A stretch of 64,000 nucleotides of DNA. Source: Sipunculus nudus (lineage: Eukaryota > Annelida > Sipuncula > Golfingiida > Sipunculidae). Positions 23,468-35,309 of this stretch are shown in pieces (position 1 is the first letter of the stretch; each line of letters starts with the position of its first letter). The DNA lies in the NCBI GenBank assembly GCA_026874595.1, contig CM049317.1, positions 35,242,901 to 35,306,900 on the forward strand, written 5' to 3'. The notes beneath the pieces were generated by a model. It made no database searches. It had not been told where the DNA came from and saw only the letters and a program-made list of their open reading frames with translations. Both the position numbers and the translations under genes were made by a program.

Positions 23468-25894
23468 CAAAATATTTCATTAAGATGTCTTAGTTTTTTT
23501 TCTGTTTGTGTACAAATGCTGCCATGCATCTGTTGATTAAAAATTGAACTGTCCCATTCTAATTTATAGTGATGATCATGGGTTTTTTATGTGTTTATGT
23601 TCATAGACATATTAAAATACTTATCTATATTCAGCTTTTCAAGACTTTTGTTTGGCGATCGATTATCGATAAATGTATGTGTTAAATTCAAAGCAATTGG
23701 GTTAAAACCCTTTTAACATAAACGTAGAAAATAAATGGGCTAATTGAATGAATAGTTGGTGTATTTTCTGTGAATACTGACACAACTAACTATTGCTTCT
23801 ATCAACAACGGCCGTGCTGATTCTCCAGAAGGTTTGCACATATATTAATCTATAAATGAAGGTCATTTGGTGAATTAGGCGGCGCCACATATATTTATAT
23901 TACGTAACAATGATAAAGTGATCCATTTTTTATTGGAAATCGATGATTTCTGCAAGCATTTTGATCAGATGCGTATGACATTTTACATGTCTGTGGGTTG
24001 TGTGTTTGTCCCCACTCTACAGGGCACAATTTTGCAGCAGTTACTTTCATATATTTGACTGACAATTAAAGGTCCTGATGCCTATTGTTTTCTGGTTCAT
24101 ATAGGTCAAAGGTCAAGGTAATAAAAAAGTCAACATTTTATTTTCATCATAACTGTGTTAATATTGGTCCGATCTTCACAAACTATGGCTCATTTTCTTT
24201 CAATGTGTCTACTTCGTGACATAGACTATAGTTACCTTGTCTCACCTCTGTGTCAGTCTGTCAGTATGTCTGTCCGTTTGTTATTGCTTGCTGGTTCCTT
24301 GATCTAACAGATAACATTCTACTTGTCACTTTTACAGGAGTCACATTAAAACTTCAAAACAGTAATTTTGGCACATCATTGTCAAAAACAATCAAAGCCA
24401 CAAAAAGTGTACCTAATATTTTTTCACACTGTCCTGACTCTCTATGACCTTGGTATTATTTTCCGAATCCGGGCAAGCGCTCGACCTCTGGTCGTGTAGT
24501 TTTTCTTTTATACAACCTGTATTTATCATTCATGATCGCCATTTGCTTGGTTCACAGTACAAAACCTTCACATATATACATATACACTATCTGCTTGAGA
24601 ATAAGCGAAGCGCCCTACAGATTTTGGTGTCAGAAGGTCGAAATTCAAGGTCACTAGTTAAACGCCACAGTTTAGTTTTCAGATAAAAAATTCATGTTTG
24701 GGTAAATTTATTGTATCCAGACATCACATTAACGGGTCTTATCGCCTTAGTTAACCTTTTCAATGTGGGTTCTGGAGGTGAAAGGGTTCAAGTCGAACTT
24801 GGTGATAAATTCCATACAGTATATTATTTGTACAAACCATTAAACTCCATCCGGGCCTCCTCATATGCTGTCGTTGTTATATCTGGGGTCTCATATTCTG
24901 AGGTCATTTGCCCTTCAGAATAAAAATTTCTGTTGACGCATCAAGTGTAACCTGATGCTTCATCCAGGCACTAAGATCAATGTATGGGGCATAAGATAAT
25001 CTGCGGGATTATTAGAATGTGGGAACTTCGAACAGTTTACTTCGTATAATTACAGAATGGATATAAGTATCCTAAACATGGTTTATTTTACATCTTATTT
25101 TAACAAGCTGAATTCACATTCACATGTTTGATACCAAAATCCACAGTTTGAGTTACTCTGAATTAATTAAATTATTTAACATGAGGCCATCCTTAGCCTT
25201 ATAATACAGTACTATACAACTATGCTCGCAACAGGGGTATAACATAAGTGTAGCGACAGCGGATGGGTTTTTCTCTAAACTCATAATATGTAGTCGCCAA
25301 CTGAAAGATTAAATATATAAGGAGAAACATACTTGTAAGAAATATGTGTCATCTGAAGAGATTTCTCAATGTTCTGTTTTATTTTCAACGAATTAATATG
25401 AAGTAACTCGTATACTAAGTAACTAAGTAAATCGTATTTGTCTGTGGTTACATGCATGAATAATTCTTTTATGATCATGACACAGTACGGGGATTAGTAA
25501 CTTTGATACTTTGATAAATGCATGTGGGGCAGCGACATGAACAAGTACTGTGACGGAGTACCATGAACTAGATATATATATAGTCTTTCCTCTTTCATTC
25601 GCCAACTTTGGGACTGGGGGAAGTTTAGGCGGTATGCGAGGGTGGCGGTCGATCGAGGGGTCCAATTGGGATGTGCAGGGTAGCTAAAAATCGGGCCATG
25701 CATTTCTTTGGATCGCCTTTAACTAGTCATATTACAAAACATTTTATACTTTTATATAATTTTATTCACATAGAAATTACAAATAACTACAGAAAAAATA
25801 CAGTGTGTACAATTAGTGTGTTTTCACTTTCATCCGAGTGTGCCCCCAAGAATTCCGCAGTGGAGCATTATTTTCGAGGTTGTGACTGAAGAGC
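23053..25894. other. Intergenic with microsatellite and short repeats
   Basis: It contains three diverged copies of a TTAATTTATCTGATGTATCC-like unit (about 23157-23265) and a 78-bp (TA)n tract (23390-23467). Around 24110 there is the 'ggtcaaaggtcaaggt' word typical of invertebrate spacer DNA. No frame here has a recognised motif. Confidence 0.5.
23390..23467. repeat. (TA)n microsatellite
   Basis: A long nearly pure TA run, with one short interruption near 23443. Confidence 0.9.
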
Positions 25895-25900
25895 TTTATT
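25895..25900 (-). terminator. Poly(A) signal AATAAA
   Basis: AATAAA on the minus strand, overlapping the stop codon of the exon at 25899-26269. It supports that exon being the last of a minus-strand gene. Confidence 0.45.
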
Positions 25901-26269
25901 ATTTGGTCCATTCTGTAAAATGCGTCAGTATCGGACTGTTCGCTGTAGTTGGAGCTCTCGAAATATCATGAGACGGTATTCTTCGCCTGCCGGACGTCGG
26001 CGGATATCTGCGGAAGTGGGTGAACCATTCCTCCGGTTCAGAGGTCGGACGGGCTGTATCATCGTAGTCTGTCACTGTTTCTACGATATCTTGATCGTTC
26101 AAAGGTTGTGCTGTTCCTATATTCTGATCGGCATTGACGAATTCCTGATAAATATGCGTGCACTGTAGCCAATCACGAGACAATCTGTCACTCGTTGTAG
26201 AAGAGGAAGGATAGGATACTGCTTGCTTCTGGACCTCCGTGCCGATCTGTTTTATTTGGCTGGTCAACC
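25899..26269 (-). CDS. Probable last exon of an unidentified gene
   Basis: The minus-strand frame is open for 122 codons, with balanced codon use and higher GC than the flanks. An acceptor (TTTATACCCAG) just before 26269 gives a phase-1 join, and AATAAA overlaps the stop. The peptide is hydrophilic: acidic (NDQDIVETVTDYDD) then Arg/Pro/Ser/Thr-rich (RRYPPTSGRRRIPSHD), with tyrosines, resembling a cytoplasmic tail or disordered C-terminus. No domain was recognised. The exon upstream could be the candidate at 34001-34160, whose end phase fits. That would put the whole 6.9-kb retrotransposon in the intron. Confidence 0.4.
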
Positions 26270-26630
26270 CTGGGTATAAATATTATGTGTTTCCAACAAT
26301 TGCCGACGGTGGCGCTGCTGACGGAATCCAAGGCACGCGCTTCGTCGTGCGAACTGCGTCGCCAAGGCCAATCCCCCTAGGTTCACTGATGTCTGTACAC
26401 GATATACGCCGCTTTTGGTTTATTATTCATATGATAAATGAGGTAAATGCTCAATATTAGCCACTAACGTTTGACATCAATGTTGTACCGAGTTGAAAAT
26501 TGGAAATATAATATCCTGTTAAAACAATAAGTTGATAAATTTCAATATAGTAAAGGTTTCACGTGCTGTCAAAGAAAACAAGTGCGTATGGAATTACATG
26601 TTTAGTATTTTTCTATTGAACATTAGATAT

Positions 26631-27424
26631 TGTTACAGATGTCTGTTATATTGTGCGCAGGGGTGTTCCATGTGTTGTTGACATATGGTTCGTGTGGCAC
26701 GCATAGCTCGTTGCTATGGCAGCATCGCCTGGCAGGGCCGGCCCACGTGTATGGTCTGACGTGTATATCTGGAACTTTCTGGGCTGGTCGCGCTCTGTCA
26801 GCGCGTGTCTTGTAATGTTTTTTTTTTTGGCGTGTGTATTATGTATTGTTGGGTTCTTTGGGATTGTTCAAGAAAAAGAAGTTTCTAGAATTTTCGGATG
26901 GAAAGTTATAAATAAGGGGTGTATTTTAGAGCCGAGGGAGAGGAGAGAAACATTCCTGCGTACACGGAAGAGTGGTAGTCAGTTTGCGGACCTTTCCGAT
27001 AATTGCAGCAGTTTCAAATCTTCTTCGATATTTGCATCAGATTTTATATAGTCTTCAGTTTGCCTTTGAGATCATTACCAGAACTTCACTTTTTAATTAC
27101 AACAGATTGATTTTGTGATTGAATTGGACTATTATTCTCTGAGAAAATGTATTTGAAATGTTCTGGATTATATGCTTTTAAGGGCATATTGAGCTGTTAC
27201 ATTGGTGGTATCCAGGCACTGGACACTTTATTTATTAAACTGTGTAATTGTATTGAATACTGTTATACTGTTGTTATACTGTGTAATTGTATAGATTTAG
27301 TGTATTGTAATGTTAGGATTGTTTTAATGATAAATTATAATTATTTGTTTATAAAAAAACACTGACTTCTTTATTTATTCCCCTAGACATTTCACGCTGC
27401 CTAGTGTTACAGAATCTGATTTTT
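26631..27424 (+). repeat. 5' LTR (3' end deleted)
   Basis: It aligns to 32653-33447. It contains a TATA-like GTTATAAATA near 26908. After GAATCTGATTTTT it jumps straight into the gag leader, whereas the 3' LTR and the solo LTR continue for about 63 more bases. Confidence 0.85.
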
Positions 27425-27564
27425 GTTTAATAGTTTTGAAAATTTATTGGGCTTTGACCTAGAGACATTGTTTACAACATAGTGTTTACAAAATTACATA
27501 TTGTTTACAATACATTGTTAACAGGATTGATCTCAGTGTTTTTTTATTGTTTTAACATTTTAAC

Positions 27565-28790
27565 ATGGCAGATTTCAAACCTGAGATATTTGTTGAGGAT
27601 CCCGACCTTATCAACATAAACAGTTGACAAAGAAACAGTTGTTGCGTTTGGGACAGCTCTTAGGGCTAGGTGTGAAAAAAGCTTTGAGAAAGCCCGATTT
27701 CTTTGTTAAAATTATGAAAGATCTTGTTAGCAAATGTTTAATTGAAGAGAGTGAAGTGGAAACATAAAATAATGACAGCCTTGCTATGCAGTTGGAATTA
27801 AAGAAGTTAGAAATGCAACATGAGCTAGCTTTAAAAGAGAGGGAAGAACATGAAAGGTAAGAAAGAGGAAGACTGGAAAAAGAAATAGAAAGAGAAAGAC
27901 TAGAAAAAGAAATTGAAAGAGAAAGACTAGTCAAAAGAAAAAGAAATTGAGTTAAAACGACTGGAGTTAGAAAGACTTAAACTAGAACAAAGTCTACGTG
28001 CTGCCTCAACTCACAGTTTTGATGTTACTAAACACATTAGACTTGTCCCACCTTTTCAAGAAAAAGAGGTTGATAATTATTTCTTCCACTTTGAGAAGGT
28101 AGCTGAAAATTTTGGCCTAAGGAAAATTGGACTCTGCTATTACAAAGTTTATTGACTGGCAAGGCCAGAGAAATTTATTCAGAGCTTTCAGTAGAAGCCG
28201 CTGTTGACTATGACCAGGTCAGACAGTTAATCCTAAAAGGTTATGAGATATTCTGGAGGCTTACCGCCAGAAATTCAGAAATTGGGAAAAGCGCAAAGAA
28301 CAGACCTATGTCGAATTTAGTGAACAAAAGAGCAGTTGTTTGATCGCTGGTGTAGTTCTAAAATGTACTGAAAGATTACGACAATTTGCGCCAGTTGATT
28401 TTGCTTTAAAACTTTAAGCGCTATATTAACGCAGATGTTAAAATCTTTCTAAATGAGAAAAGTCGTGAAACACTTGACATTGCTGCTCAATTAGCTGATG
28501 GTTATACATTAACACATAAAATGTCCTTTACTAGCAAATGAAACCAGTCATTCACAAACAAGAATGTAAATCGGTATGGTCAAAAGAAGTTTAAGCGCAG
28601 TCACCCAGTACTAGTAGTCTTGACAGTTCAACATGGTCCATTGCTACACCTCAGTCCACGTCCACTGTGTCTGAGTCCAACAAAGTCTACAAAAGAAAGT
28701 CTGTAATTAATGCAAAACGGAAGGTCATCTAATATCTGACTGCTGGAAACTTGCGGATATCCCAAATAGCAAACCTTCTTGTTTTGTTTC
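27565..28790 (+). pseudogene. Gag remnant
   Basis: ATG at 27565 starts MADFKPEIFVEDPD, matching the better preserved copy at 63317. It then shows a SAP-like helix region (LLRLGQLLGLGVKKA), a charged coiled coil (about 27780-27990), a Gag core (IRLVPPFQEKEVDNYF and GKAREIYSELSVEAAVDYDQ) and, near 28705, a CCHC zinc knuckle interrupted by a stop. Frameshifts occur at about 27600, 27930, 28110 and 28250. It would have packaged the element RNA. Confidence 0.8.
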
Positions 28791-28797
28791 AAAATCT

Positions 28798-29400
28798 ATG
28801 CATCGCATAGTACAAGAGCCATGCTCTTTTCATGTAAATAAGGAGTACAACTCCTTTATTGACTCTAATAAAGAGTTTAATGCTACTGAAGCCAACCTGC
28901 CGTCTGACTCCAAAGAAGAATCCGTAGCTTGCGGGGTAAAAACCTCATTTGATTCCTGCGAGGAATTTAATAAGGCTAGGTCCTTTCAAAACTCCTGTGA
29001 GGACTATCCACTAAATAAGGCTAAGTCCTTTCATGACTCTTGCGAGGGTATTTCAAATGAGGCCAGGTCCTCTTGTGACAAACAGAGGTTTGTTTCTGCT
29101 GAGGAAAATTCCTCTGTTGACTTCCATGAGGAGTTTGTTTGTAATAAGGATGTAGATTTCTTTAGTGACCCTGAAAAAGAGTTAAGACTGACACTGTCAA
29201 TGTCAGTTCTTTGTTTGATGAAGCTGAGGTAGTAGATTCCTCTCCTGACTCTGAAATTGAGTTATTTGAGCCATTCATACATGATGGTTTTTATCACTTT
29301 CAAGTGATTCTTCAGATTGTACCCCTATTAGAATTTTCAGGGACACTGGTTCAGGCCAAATTCTCATGTTAGCAAATATTTGCCATTTTCTAATAGGTCT
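28798..29400 (+). pseudogene. Gag-pol linker and protease remnant
   Basis: The open stretch 28798-29232 contains repeated acidic SxDSxxE/DSCE units (for example FDSCEEFNKARSF and HDSCEGISNEARSS). An aspartic protease motif RDTGSG is encoded at about 29337-29354. The equivalent linker survives in the third element at 63490-63780. Confidence 0.65.
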
Positions 29401-29546
29401 TTTACTGGTGCACATGCACTTCTTAATTGTGTGTTTTCAGAAAAGCACACTTCAGTTCCCTTCACAGTATACATTTAAAGTCACATTTGATTTCTGGGAA
29501 TATTACTGTGGGCATACGAACTACTTTACCCTTTAAGGGAATTTAG

Positions 29547-30930
29547 TTGCTACTAGGCAATGTTGTTGCAGGTGACAAAGTACAGTCTGTACCAAAAGTG
29601 ACAGAAAAGCCGTCATTTGATCAGGACACTGATCCTGGAAGTCAGGAAATTCCTGGTTTGTATCCTTCATGCGTAACTAGATCTATGGCCAAGAAAAGCA
29701 CACATGAGGATAATGGTCCAGATAATAACACTCTGGGAGTCACTAGTGACTCGTCTAACGACTCGCCCGTACAGGATGTAGCATTTTCAAGGTCAGAACA
29801 TATCGCTGAACAGCATAAGGACCCTGATAATTCATTTTTGTTTCCCAGGGCAGTTTCTAAAGATGAACTGTCACAAAACCCACTTGGTGTCTATGTTAAA
29901 AATGGAGTGCTTATGCGTAAATGGCGACCACCTGATGTATGCGCTGATGATGAGCGGGCCATCAAACATCAAATAGTAATGCCCAAAAGCATGGCACATG
30001 AAGCTCCTTTGTCTGGCCATTTAGGTATAAATAAAACTTATCAGAAAGAAGGTACACATTTTATTAGCCTAACCTCAGGACTGATGTTGTATAATATTGT
30101 AAATCATGCCACACATGCCAGATTGCAGGCAAGCCTAATCATAATTCTCCTAAAGCCCAACTTAAGCCTATTCCTGCTTTCGAGGAACCATTTAGTAGGA
30201 TTATTGATGACTGTGTTCGACCACTGCCCAAAACAAAATCTCGACATGAATACTTGCTGACAATTATGTGCGCAACTACCAGGTTCCCTGAGGCAATACC
30301 ATTGCGCAAAATTAATGCCAAAAGTATTGTCAAGGTAATGACCAAGTGTTTTACAACTTTTGGATTATCAAAATCCGTCTAGTCTGACCAAGGGTCGAAT
30401 TTTATGTCTGGCTTATTCCAGCAAGTTATGCTTGAGCTAGGTATAAAACAGTACAGCGCTTCGCCATACTATCCTGAAAGTCAGGGCACCCTCGAGCGTT
30501 TTCCCCAGACATTAAAAAACATGATTAGAACCTATTGCTATGACACATAAAAAGACTGGGATGAAGGAATCCATCTTTTGCTGTTTGCTGTCAAAGAATC
30601 ATTTCAAGAGTCCTAGGGTTTCAGTCCCTTTGAACTAGTTTTTGGACACAGTTCATTACGATTGCTTAAAGAAAAACTCTTGTGTGTAAATCCTGATTCT
30701 CTTGGTTTATTGCAGTATGTCTCAGACCTTCGCACTAAAGTACACAATGCTTGTGAGATTGCAAAGTCTAATTTAAAATCTGCACAAAGTAAAATTAAAA
30801 CAAAGTATGATAAGCACAGTGTAAGTAGGACGTTTGAGCCTGGTAAAAAGGTCTTTGCCTTACTACCTATCCCTGGCAGACCTCTGCAAGCTAGGTATTT
30901 TGGTCTTTACGTTGTTGACAAGAAAGTCAG
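29547..30930 (+). pseudogene. Integrase remnant
   Basis: The first part is open (29547-30060) and includes the start of the zinc-binding domain (HEAPLSGHLGINK). After frameshifts the catalytic core is legible: the first Asp near 30208, SDQGSNF near 30390 (preceded by a stop) and GTLERF near 30487. The C-terminal part (30662-30937) reads KYDKHSVSRTFEPGKKVFAL, the region before the GPY/F motif. It lies upstream of the RT, as in Gmr1-like elements. Confidence 0.8.
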
Positions 30931-30933
30931 TGA

Positions 30934-32546
30934 TTGAAATTACATACCGTGACATCAGTTAGGCGTAAGAAAAAACAACTGTGCAATGTTAACAATTTGA
31001 AACCATATTATAACAGAAATATCACATCAGATGTTGTACATAATGTTACTGCTGTTTATTGTGTAAACACTGACCCTGACCCAGTTAAAGAAGAAACTGA
31101 TTGTAAGTATGATATAGACATTGAGTGCGGTACCGTATTATTTAAAAACTCAGACGTGCTTAAAAACCTGGATGCCAAACTGTCACAGCTTACCGCACAC
31201 CAACAACAAGACCTCAAGAACCTGCTGCGGAATTATGAACATTTGTTTAGTGACATTCCATTGCGAACTAACAGATTGTGCCATGACGTCGATGTTGGCG
31301 AGGCAAGCGGAGTCAAGCAACATCCTTATAGACTGAAAAGCAAAAGTAAATACAGGATGAGATTCAATTTTTGCTGGACAATGATTTTATTGAACCTAGT
31401 AACAGTTACTGGAGCTCACCATGTATTCTTTAACAAAGCCTGATGGAAGTTACTGTATGTGCACAGATTTTCGAAAACTGAACTCTGTCACCAAGACTGA
31501 CACGTTCACGATTCTGAGGATCGATGATTGTATTGATAGAGTCGGTAGCTCCAGATATGTCTCCAAGTTTGACTTGTTAAAGGATTATGGCAAGTTCTGC
31601 TGACAGAACGAGCGAAAGAAGTGCCCGCATTTGTGACGCCGCAAGGACTGTACAAGTATAAAGTTATGCCGTTTGGCCTGAAGAACTCGCCAGCAACGTT
31701 CCAGCGCCTCATCCATATGGTCCTGAAGGACATTCAGGACTGCCATGCATATATTGATGACCTCATCGTGTACAGCGACACCTGGGAAAAACATCTGCAA
31801 ATTCTTAGCGACCTCTTCGAAAGACTCAGTGAAGCAAGTCTGACCGTCAACTTAGAAAATCTGAATTTTGTCATGCACAAGTAACATTTTGGGTCATATT
31901 GTAGGACAGGGTCAAGTAAAACCTGTTGATGCTAAAATAAGTGCTATTTCTACATTTTCTAGACCAGGAAACTAAAAGCAAATAATGCGGTTTTTTTTGT
32001 ATGGTTGGATACTACAGGAAGTTTTGTCCAAATGTTTCTGCTGTTAAAGAAGAAACAAAAGTTTATATGGAATAGTCAGTGTGGAAATGCATTACAGAAT
32101 TTGAAAGCAATTCTGCAAAGTTCACCAGTTTTAGTAGCTAAAGACTTTCTTGTACCTTTTAAGTTAGCTGTAGATGCTAATGATACTGCTGCTGGTGCCG
32201 TGTTGTTACAAGAAGGCAGTGATGGCCTATTGTTATTTTTCAAGAAAGGTTAATGCGAACCTGAAAAAAAACTACTCCACCATTGAAAAAGAATTTTTGG
32301 CTTTGATTTTGGCATCGCAACATTTTGAAGTTTATTTCATCAGTCAAGCCTATCTTTGTCTTCAGTGATCACAATCCCCTCACGTTCATGAACAAGTTGA
32401 AGTGTAAAAGTCAAAGATTAATGAGATGGAGTTTGTTCTTACAGGATTACAAACTTGAAATCAGTCACATTAAAGGTAAATACAATGTTTTTGTGGATTG
32501 GTTATCGAGATGCTTATTAAATGTTGTAAACGAGATGTTTAAATAA
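30934..32546 (+). pseudogene. Reverse transcriptase and RNase H remnant
   Basis: RT motifs are split over frames: FRKLNSVTKTDTF near 31468, TPQGLYKYKVMPFGLKNSPA (31637-31696) and YIDDL near 31750, the catalytic box. RNase H follows: LAVDANDTAAGAVLLQ near 32165, NYSTIEKEFLAL near 32269 and SDHNPLTF near 32366, ending DWLSRC. At least five frameshifts make it non-functional. Confidence 0.85.
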
Positions 32547-32638
32547 TGTTGTAAATAGGATGTTTTAGAAATATTGCAAAGATTAAGTGATTGTGATCGC
32601 AAAAGAAATTTTTTTTTTTAGATAACTTTTTCTTACGG

Positions 32639-32652
32639 GGGGGGGGGGGGAG
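32639..32652 (+). promoter_or_regulatory. Polypurine tract of the decayed element
   Basis: A run of G followed by AG(TG) directly before the 3' LTR. This is the expected plus-strand primer site. The long pure G run suggests replication slippage. Confidence 0.7.
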
Positions 32653-33510
32653 TGTTACAGTGTCTGTTTTATTGGGCGCAGGGATGTTCCATGTGTTGTT
32701 GACATTTGGTTCGTGTGGCACGCATGGCTCGTTGCTATGGCAGCATCGCCTGGCAGGGCCGGCCCACGTGTAGGGTCCGACCTGTATATCTATAACTTTC
32801 TGGGCTGGTCGCGCTCTATGAGCGCGTGTCTTGTAATGTTCTTTGGGCGTGAGTATTATGTATTGTTGGGACTTTGGGATTATTCGTGAAATAGAAGTTT
32901 CCAGAATGTTTGGATGAAAAGTTATAAATAGGGGCTGTGTTTTAGAGCCGAGGGAGAGGAGAGAGAAATATTCCAGCGTACACGGAAGAGTTTGAGTCAG
33001 TTTGTGGAAATTTCCGATAATTGCAGCAGGTATAGATCTCCTTCGAAATTTGTATCGGATTTTATATAGTCTTCAGGTTGCTTTTTGGATCATTATCAGA
33101 ACTTCACTTTTGGATTGGTTGATTTTGTGATTGAATTTGACTATTATTCTCCGAGAAGACTTGTGTGAACTGTTCTGGATTATATGCTTTTAAGGACTTA
33201 TTGAGCTGTTACATTGGTAGTATCCAGGTACTGTACACTTTATTTATTATACTGTGTAATTGCATTGATTTACTGTTATAATGTTGTTATACTGTGTAAT
33301 TGTATTGATTTAGTAGTGTATTGTAAAGTTAGGGTTGTTTAAAGAATAAATTATAATTATTTGTTAACAAAAAAAAAACACACTGACTTCTTTATTCATT
33401 CCCCTAGACATTTCACGCTGCCTAGTGTTACAGAATCTGATTTTTTTATCTACAAAACAAAATTTATGCTCGTCACGACTACGTGATCTGTTGATATTAG
33501 GTTCCGTTCA
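32653..33510 (+). repeat. 3' LTR
   Basis: It starts TGTTACAGTGTCTG and its end lies near GGTTCCGTTCA, judged by comparison with the solo LTR, which ends GGTTCCGCA. It contains GTTATAAATAGGGG near 32922 (a TATA-like box) and AATAAATTATAAT near 33345. Confidence 0.8.
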
Positions 33511-34000
33511 ATATGCGGAGAAACAATTCTTTACTGTGACCATTTTAGTTGATAACGCTTGCCCATAAATTTACTATTTCTGTATTATTTACCCCTTTTC
33601 ATTTATTACACGCAAGCAAGGATTACTCAAAAGCTTGAGCATCCACGCAAACGGAAGGGCAAAGTCCACTCTGTATCCAGCCAGATGAAAATAGCTTACG
33701 TGTATATGCATGTGCGTGATACGTATACGCGAGCCTTTGTCGCTGTTCTCTGTATAATTTTAACCTTGGATTATACTTTCCGAATTTTGAAAATGTGTAT
33801 CATCCCTCGTAGGTAAGGGTTTGCTTTTTTATGCCATTCTGCTTCGAGATATGCTAGAACCAAACAATGAATATATTATAAATTCTACGTAGGGTATAAG
33901 TAGGTCTTAAACTGTTCCTAAGGGTATGTAGATGGCTAAACATGATGGGCGAATTGTTACATATGTTTTCTATTAGGTTAATATATCATGTTCTTGTTAC
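33511..34000. other. Intergenic, nothing recognised
   Basis: An 85-codon plus-strand frame at 33559-33816 has no motif. Confidence 0.4.
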
Positions 34001-34160
34001 CTTTAACTGTTAAACTTCTGAAGGGTCTACTATTTGTTACACTTATTGTCACACAAACAAGACTTCGTAGTATCACCGGCTTCCGATCATTGCTGCCAGA
34101 TGGCGTTGGCACCCTGAATGAATACCGCTCAATATGTACCCACTGAGACCGCGGCCTTTC
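34001..34160 (-). CDS. Candidate internal exon, unidentified
   Basis: It follows acceptor TTTTATACAG and ends before GTAACAAG. It is open only in phase 0 and ends in phase 1, which matches the phase at which the exon at 26269 starts. It encodes 53 residues including QWVHIERYSFRVPTPSGSND. No family was recognised. It could equally be a chance open stretch. Confidence 0.22.
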
Positions 34161-35309
34161 CTGTATAAAATACATGTATGAACACTATTAAATGACAGGA
34201 GATATTGACCATAGCCGATGGTCAACCACCGTACACCTGTCTTCTAACAGTTGCAGGCGGGGCATGATGCGAAGTGCATGTATATTTATTTAAGTTCCAA
34301 AAGACAGGTCTACTTTGAGCTATGTTACCCTAAAATATACAATTTCATAACCGAGTCTGGTGGGTATTCCTCACAACATTTTTATTTTATCAAAATTAAG
34401 ATAACCAAATAGCTTAAAGTTATAAAAGATAAAATTTATGTCTATTTTTCTTTAATAACGATTGCATATAATCACCTAGACGTAACACCAGGTGGCAACA
34501 CTGCTTCTTATCTCTTGACACATGGCAAATGTCAGTAGATTGTGGCCATGGTAACCCGTGTTCCATGACCTTTAGGTCGTCATATCCATATATCACTTAA
34601 TGTTATGGTGTCAAGCACCCATCTTTTTATGCATTTGTATGGAGGATTATAAAGTCGTCTGGCCGGAAAAAAATGTCAGGCTTATATTTTATTAAATAAG
34701 TAATACATGCTACATGTTGTTTGTATCTTTTTATTTCAATTTATTTCGCCTCAGATTGTTGGCTGAGTTCCACATTAATGCTTTATCATTGGCAAATTTA
34801 TTTGTTAAATTATTACTATTCAACAAATAACAGTATAACGACAATAAAGACAACTTCATGACTGTACACGACGCTTACAAAATACGGAAGGTTGATCTAC
34901 ACATCATTCAAAATTCATTAATCTTTATTACATGGAGCTCTTTGTTTACCCCATTTCGTAATATGTTTGGAAATTAAATTCATGAATTTTATTTTTGTTA
35001 TTAAATTAGTTTATTTACTTTATATCACACGTTTCTATACTAAATTTTCAACAAAGCAAACTTATTTTCAATTTCATATTTCAATTGTATTAACTTAAAT
35101 TTTTATGTAAGTCCAAACAAGCAAAATTTTTATTATTTTTACTCTTTGTTTTTCTTTAAGAAATTATCCACTGAAAAATGATCATAAAATCTACCACTGA
35201 TGTTTACTGAAGTAATTATATTAACTTATTTCGTTTATATAATGTCAATAAGAGATAAAAGGCAAGCTGATCTATATGCTGTAAAGGTAGCTATAGAAAT
35301 ATTTAGGCA
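34161..35309. other. Intergenic, nothing recognised
   Basis: AT-rich, no supported gene or clear repeat. Confidence 0.5.

Larger units (their letters stand above)
26631..33510 (+). mobile_element. Decayed LTR retrotransposon with integrase upstream of RT
   Basis: It is bounded by LTRs starting TGTTACAG (26631 and 32653). The interior carries gag, protease, integrase, then reverse transcriptase and RNase H, so the pol order is that of the Gmr1-like group within Ty3/gypsy. Frameshifts and stops break every region. A deletion has removed the last ~63 bp of the 5' LTR together with the primer binding site, so this copy cannot start reverse transcription. ATAT occurs on both outer sides (26627-26630 and 33511-33514), a possible 4-bp target duplication. 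Confidence 0.85.

Noticed and set aside
27611-27934. Minus-strand 107-codon Ser/Leu-rich frame
   Set aside because: It is the antisense shadow of the charged coiled-coil part of the gag remnant.
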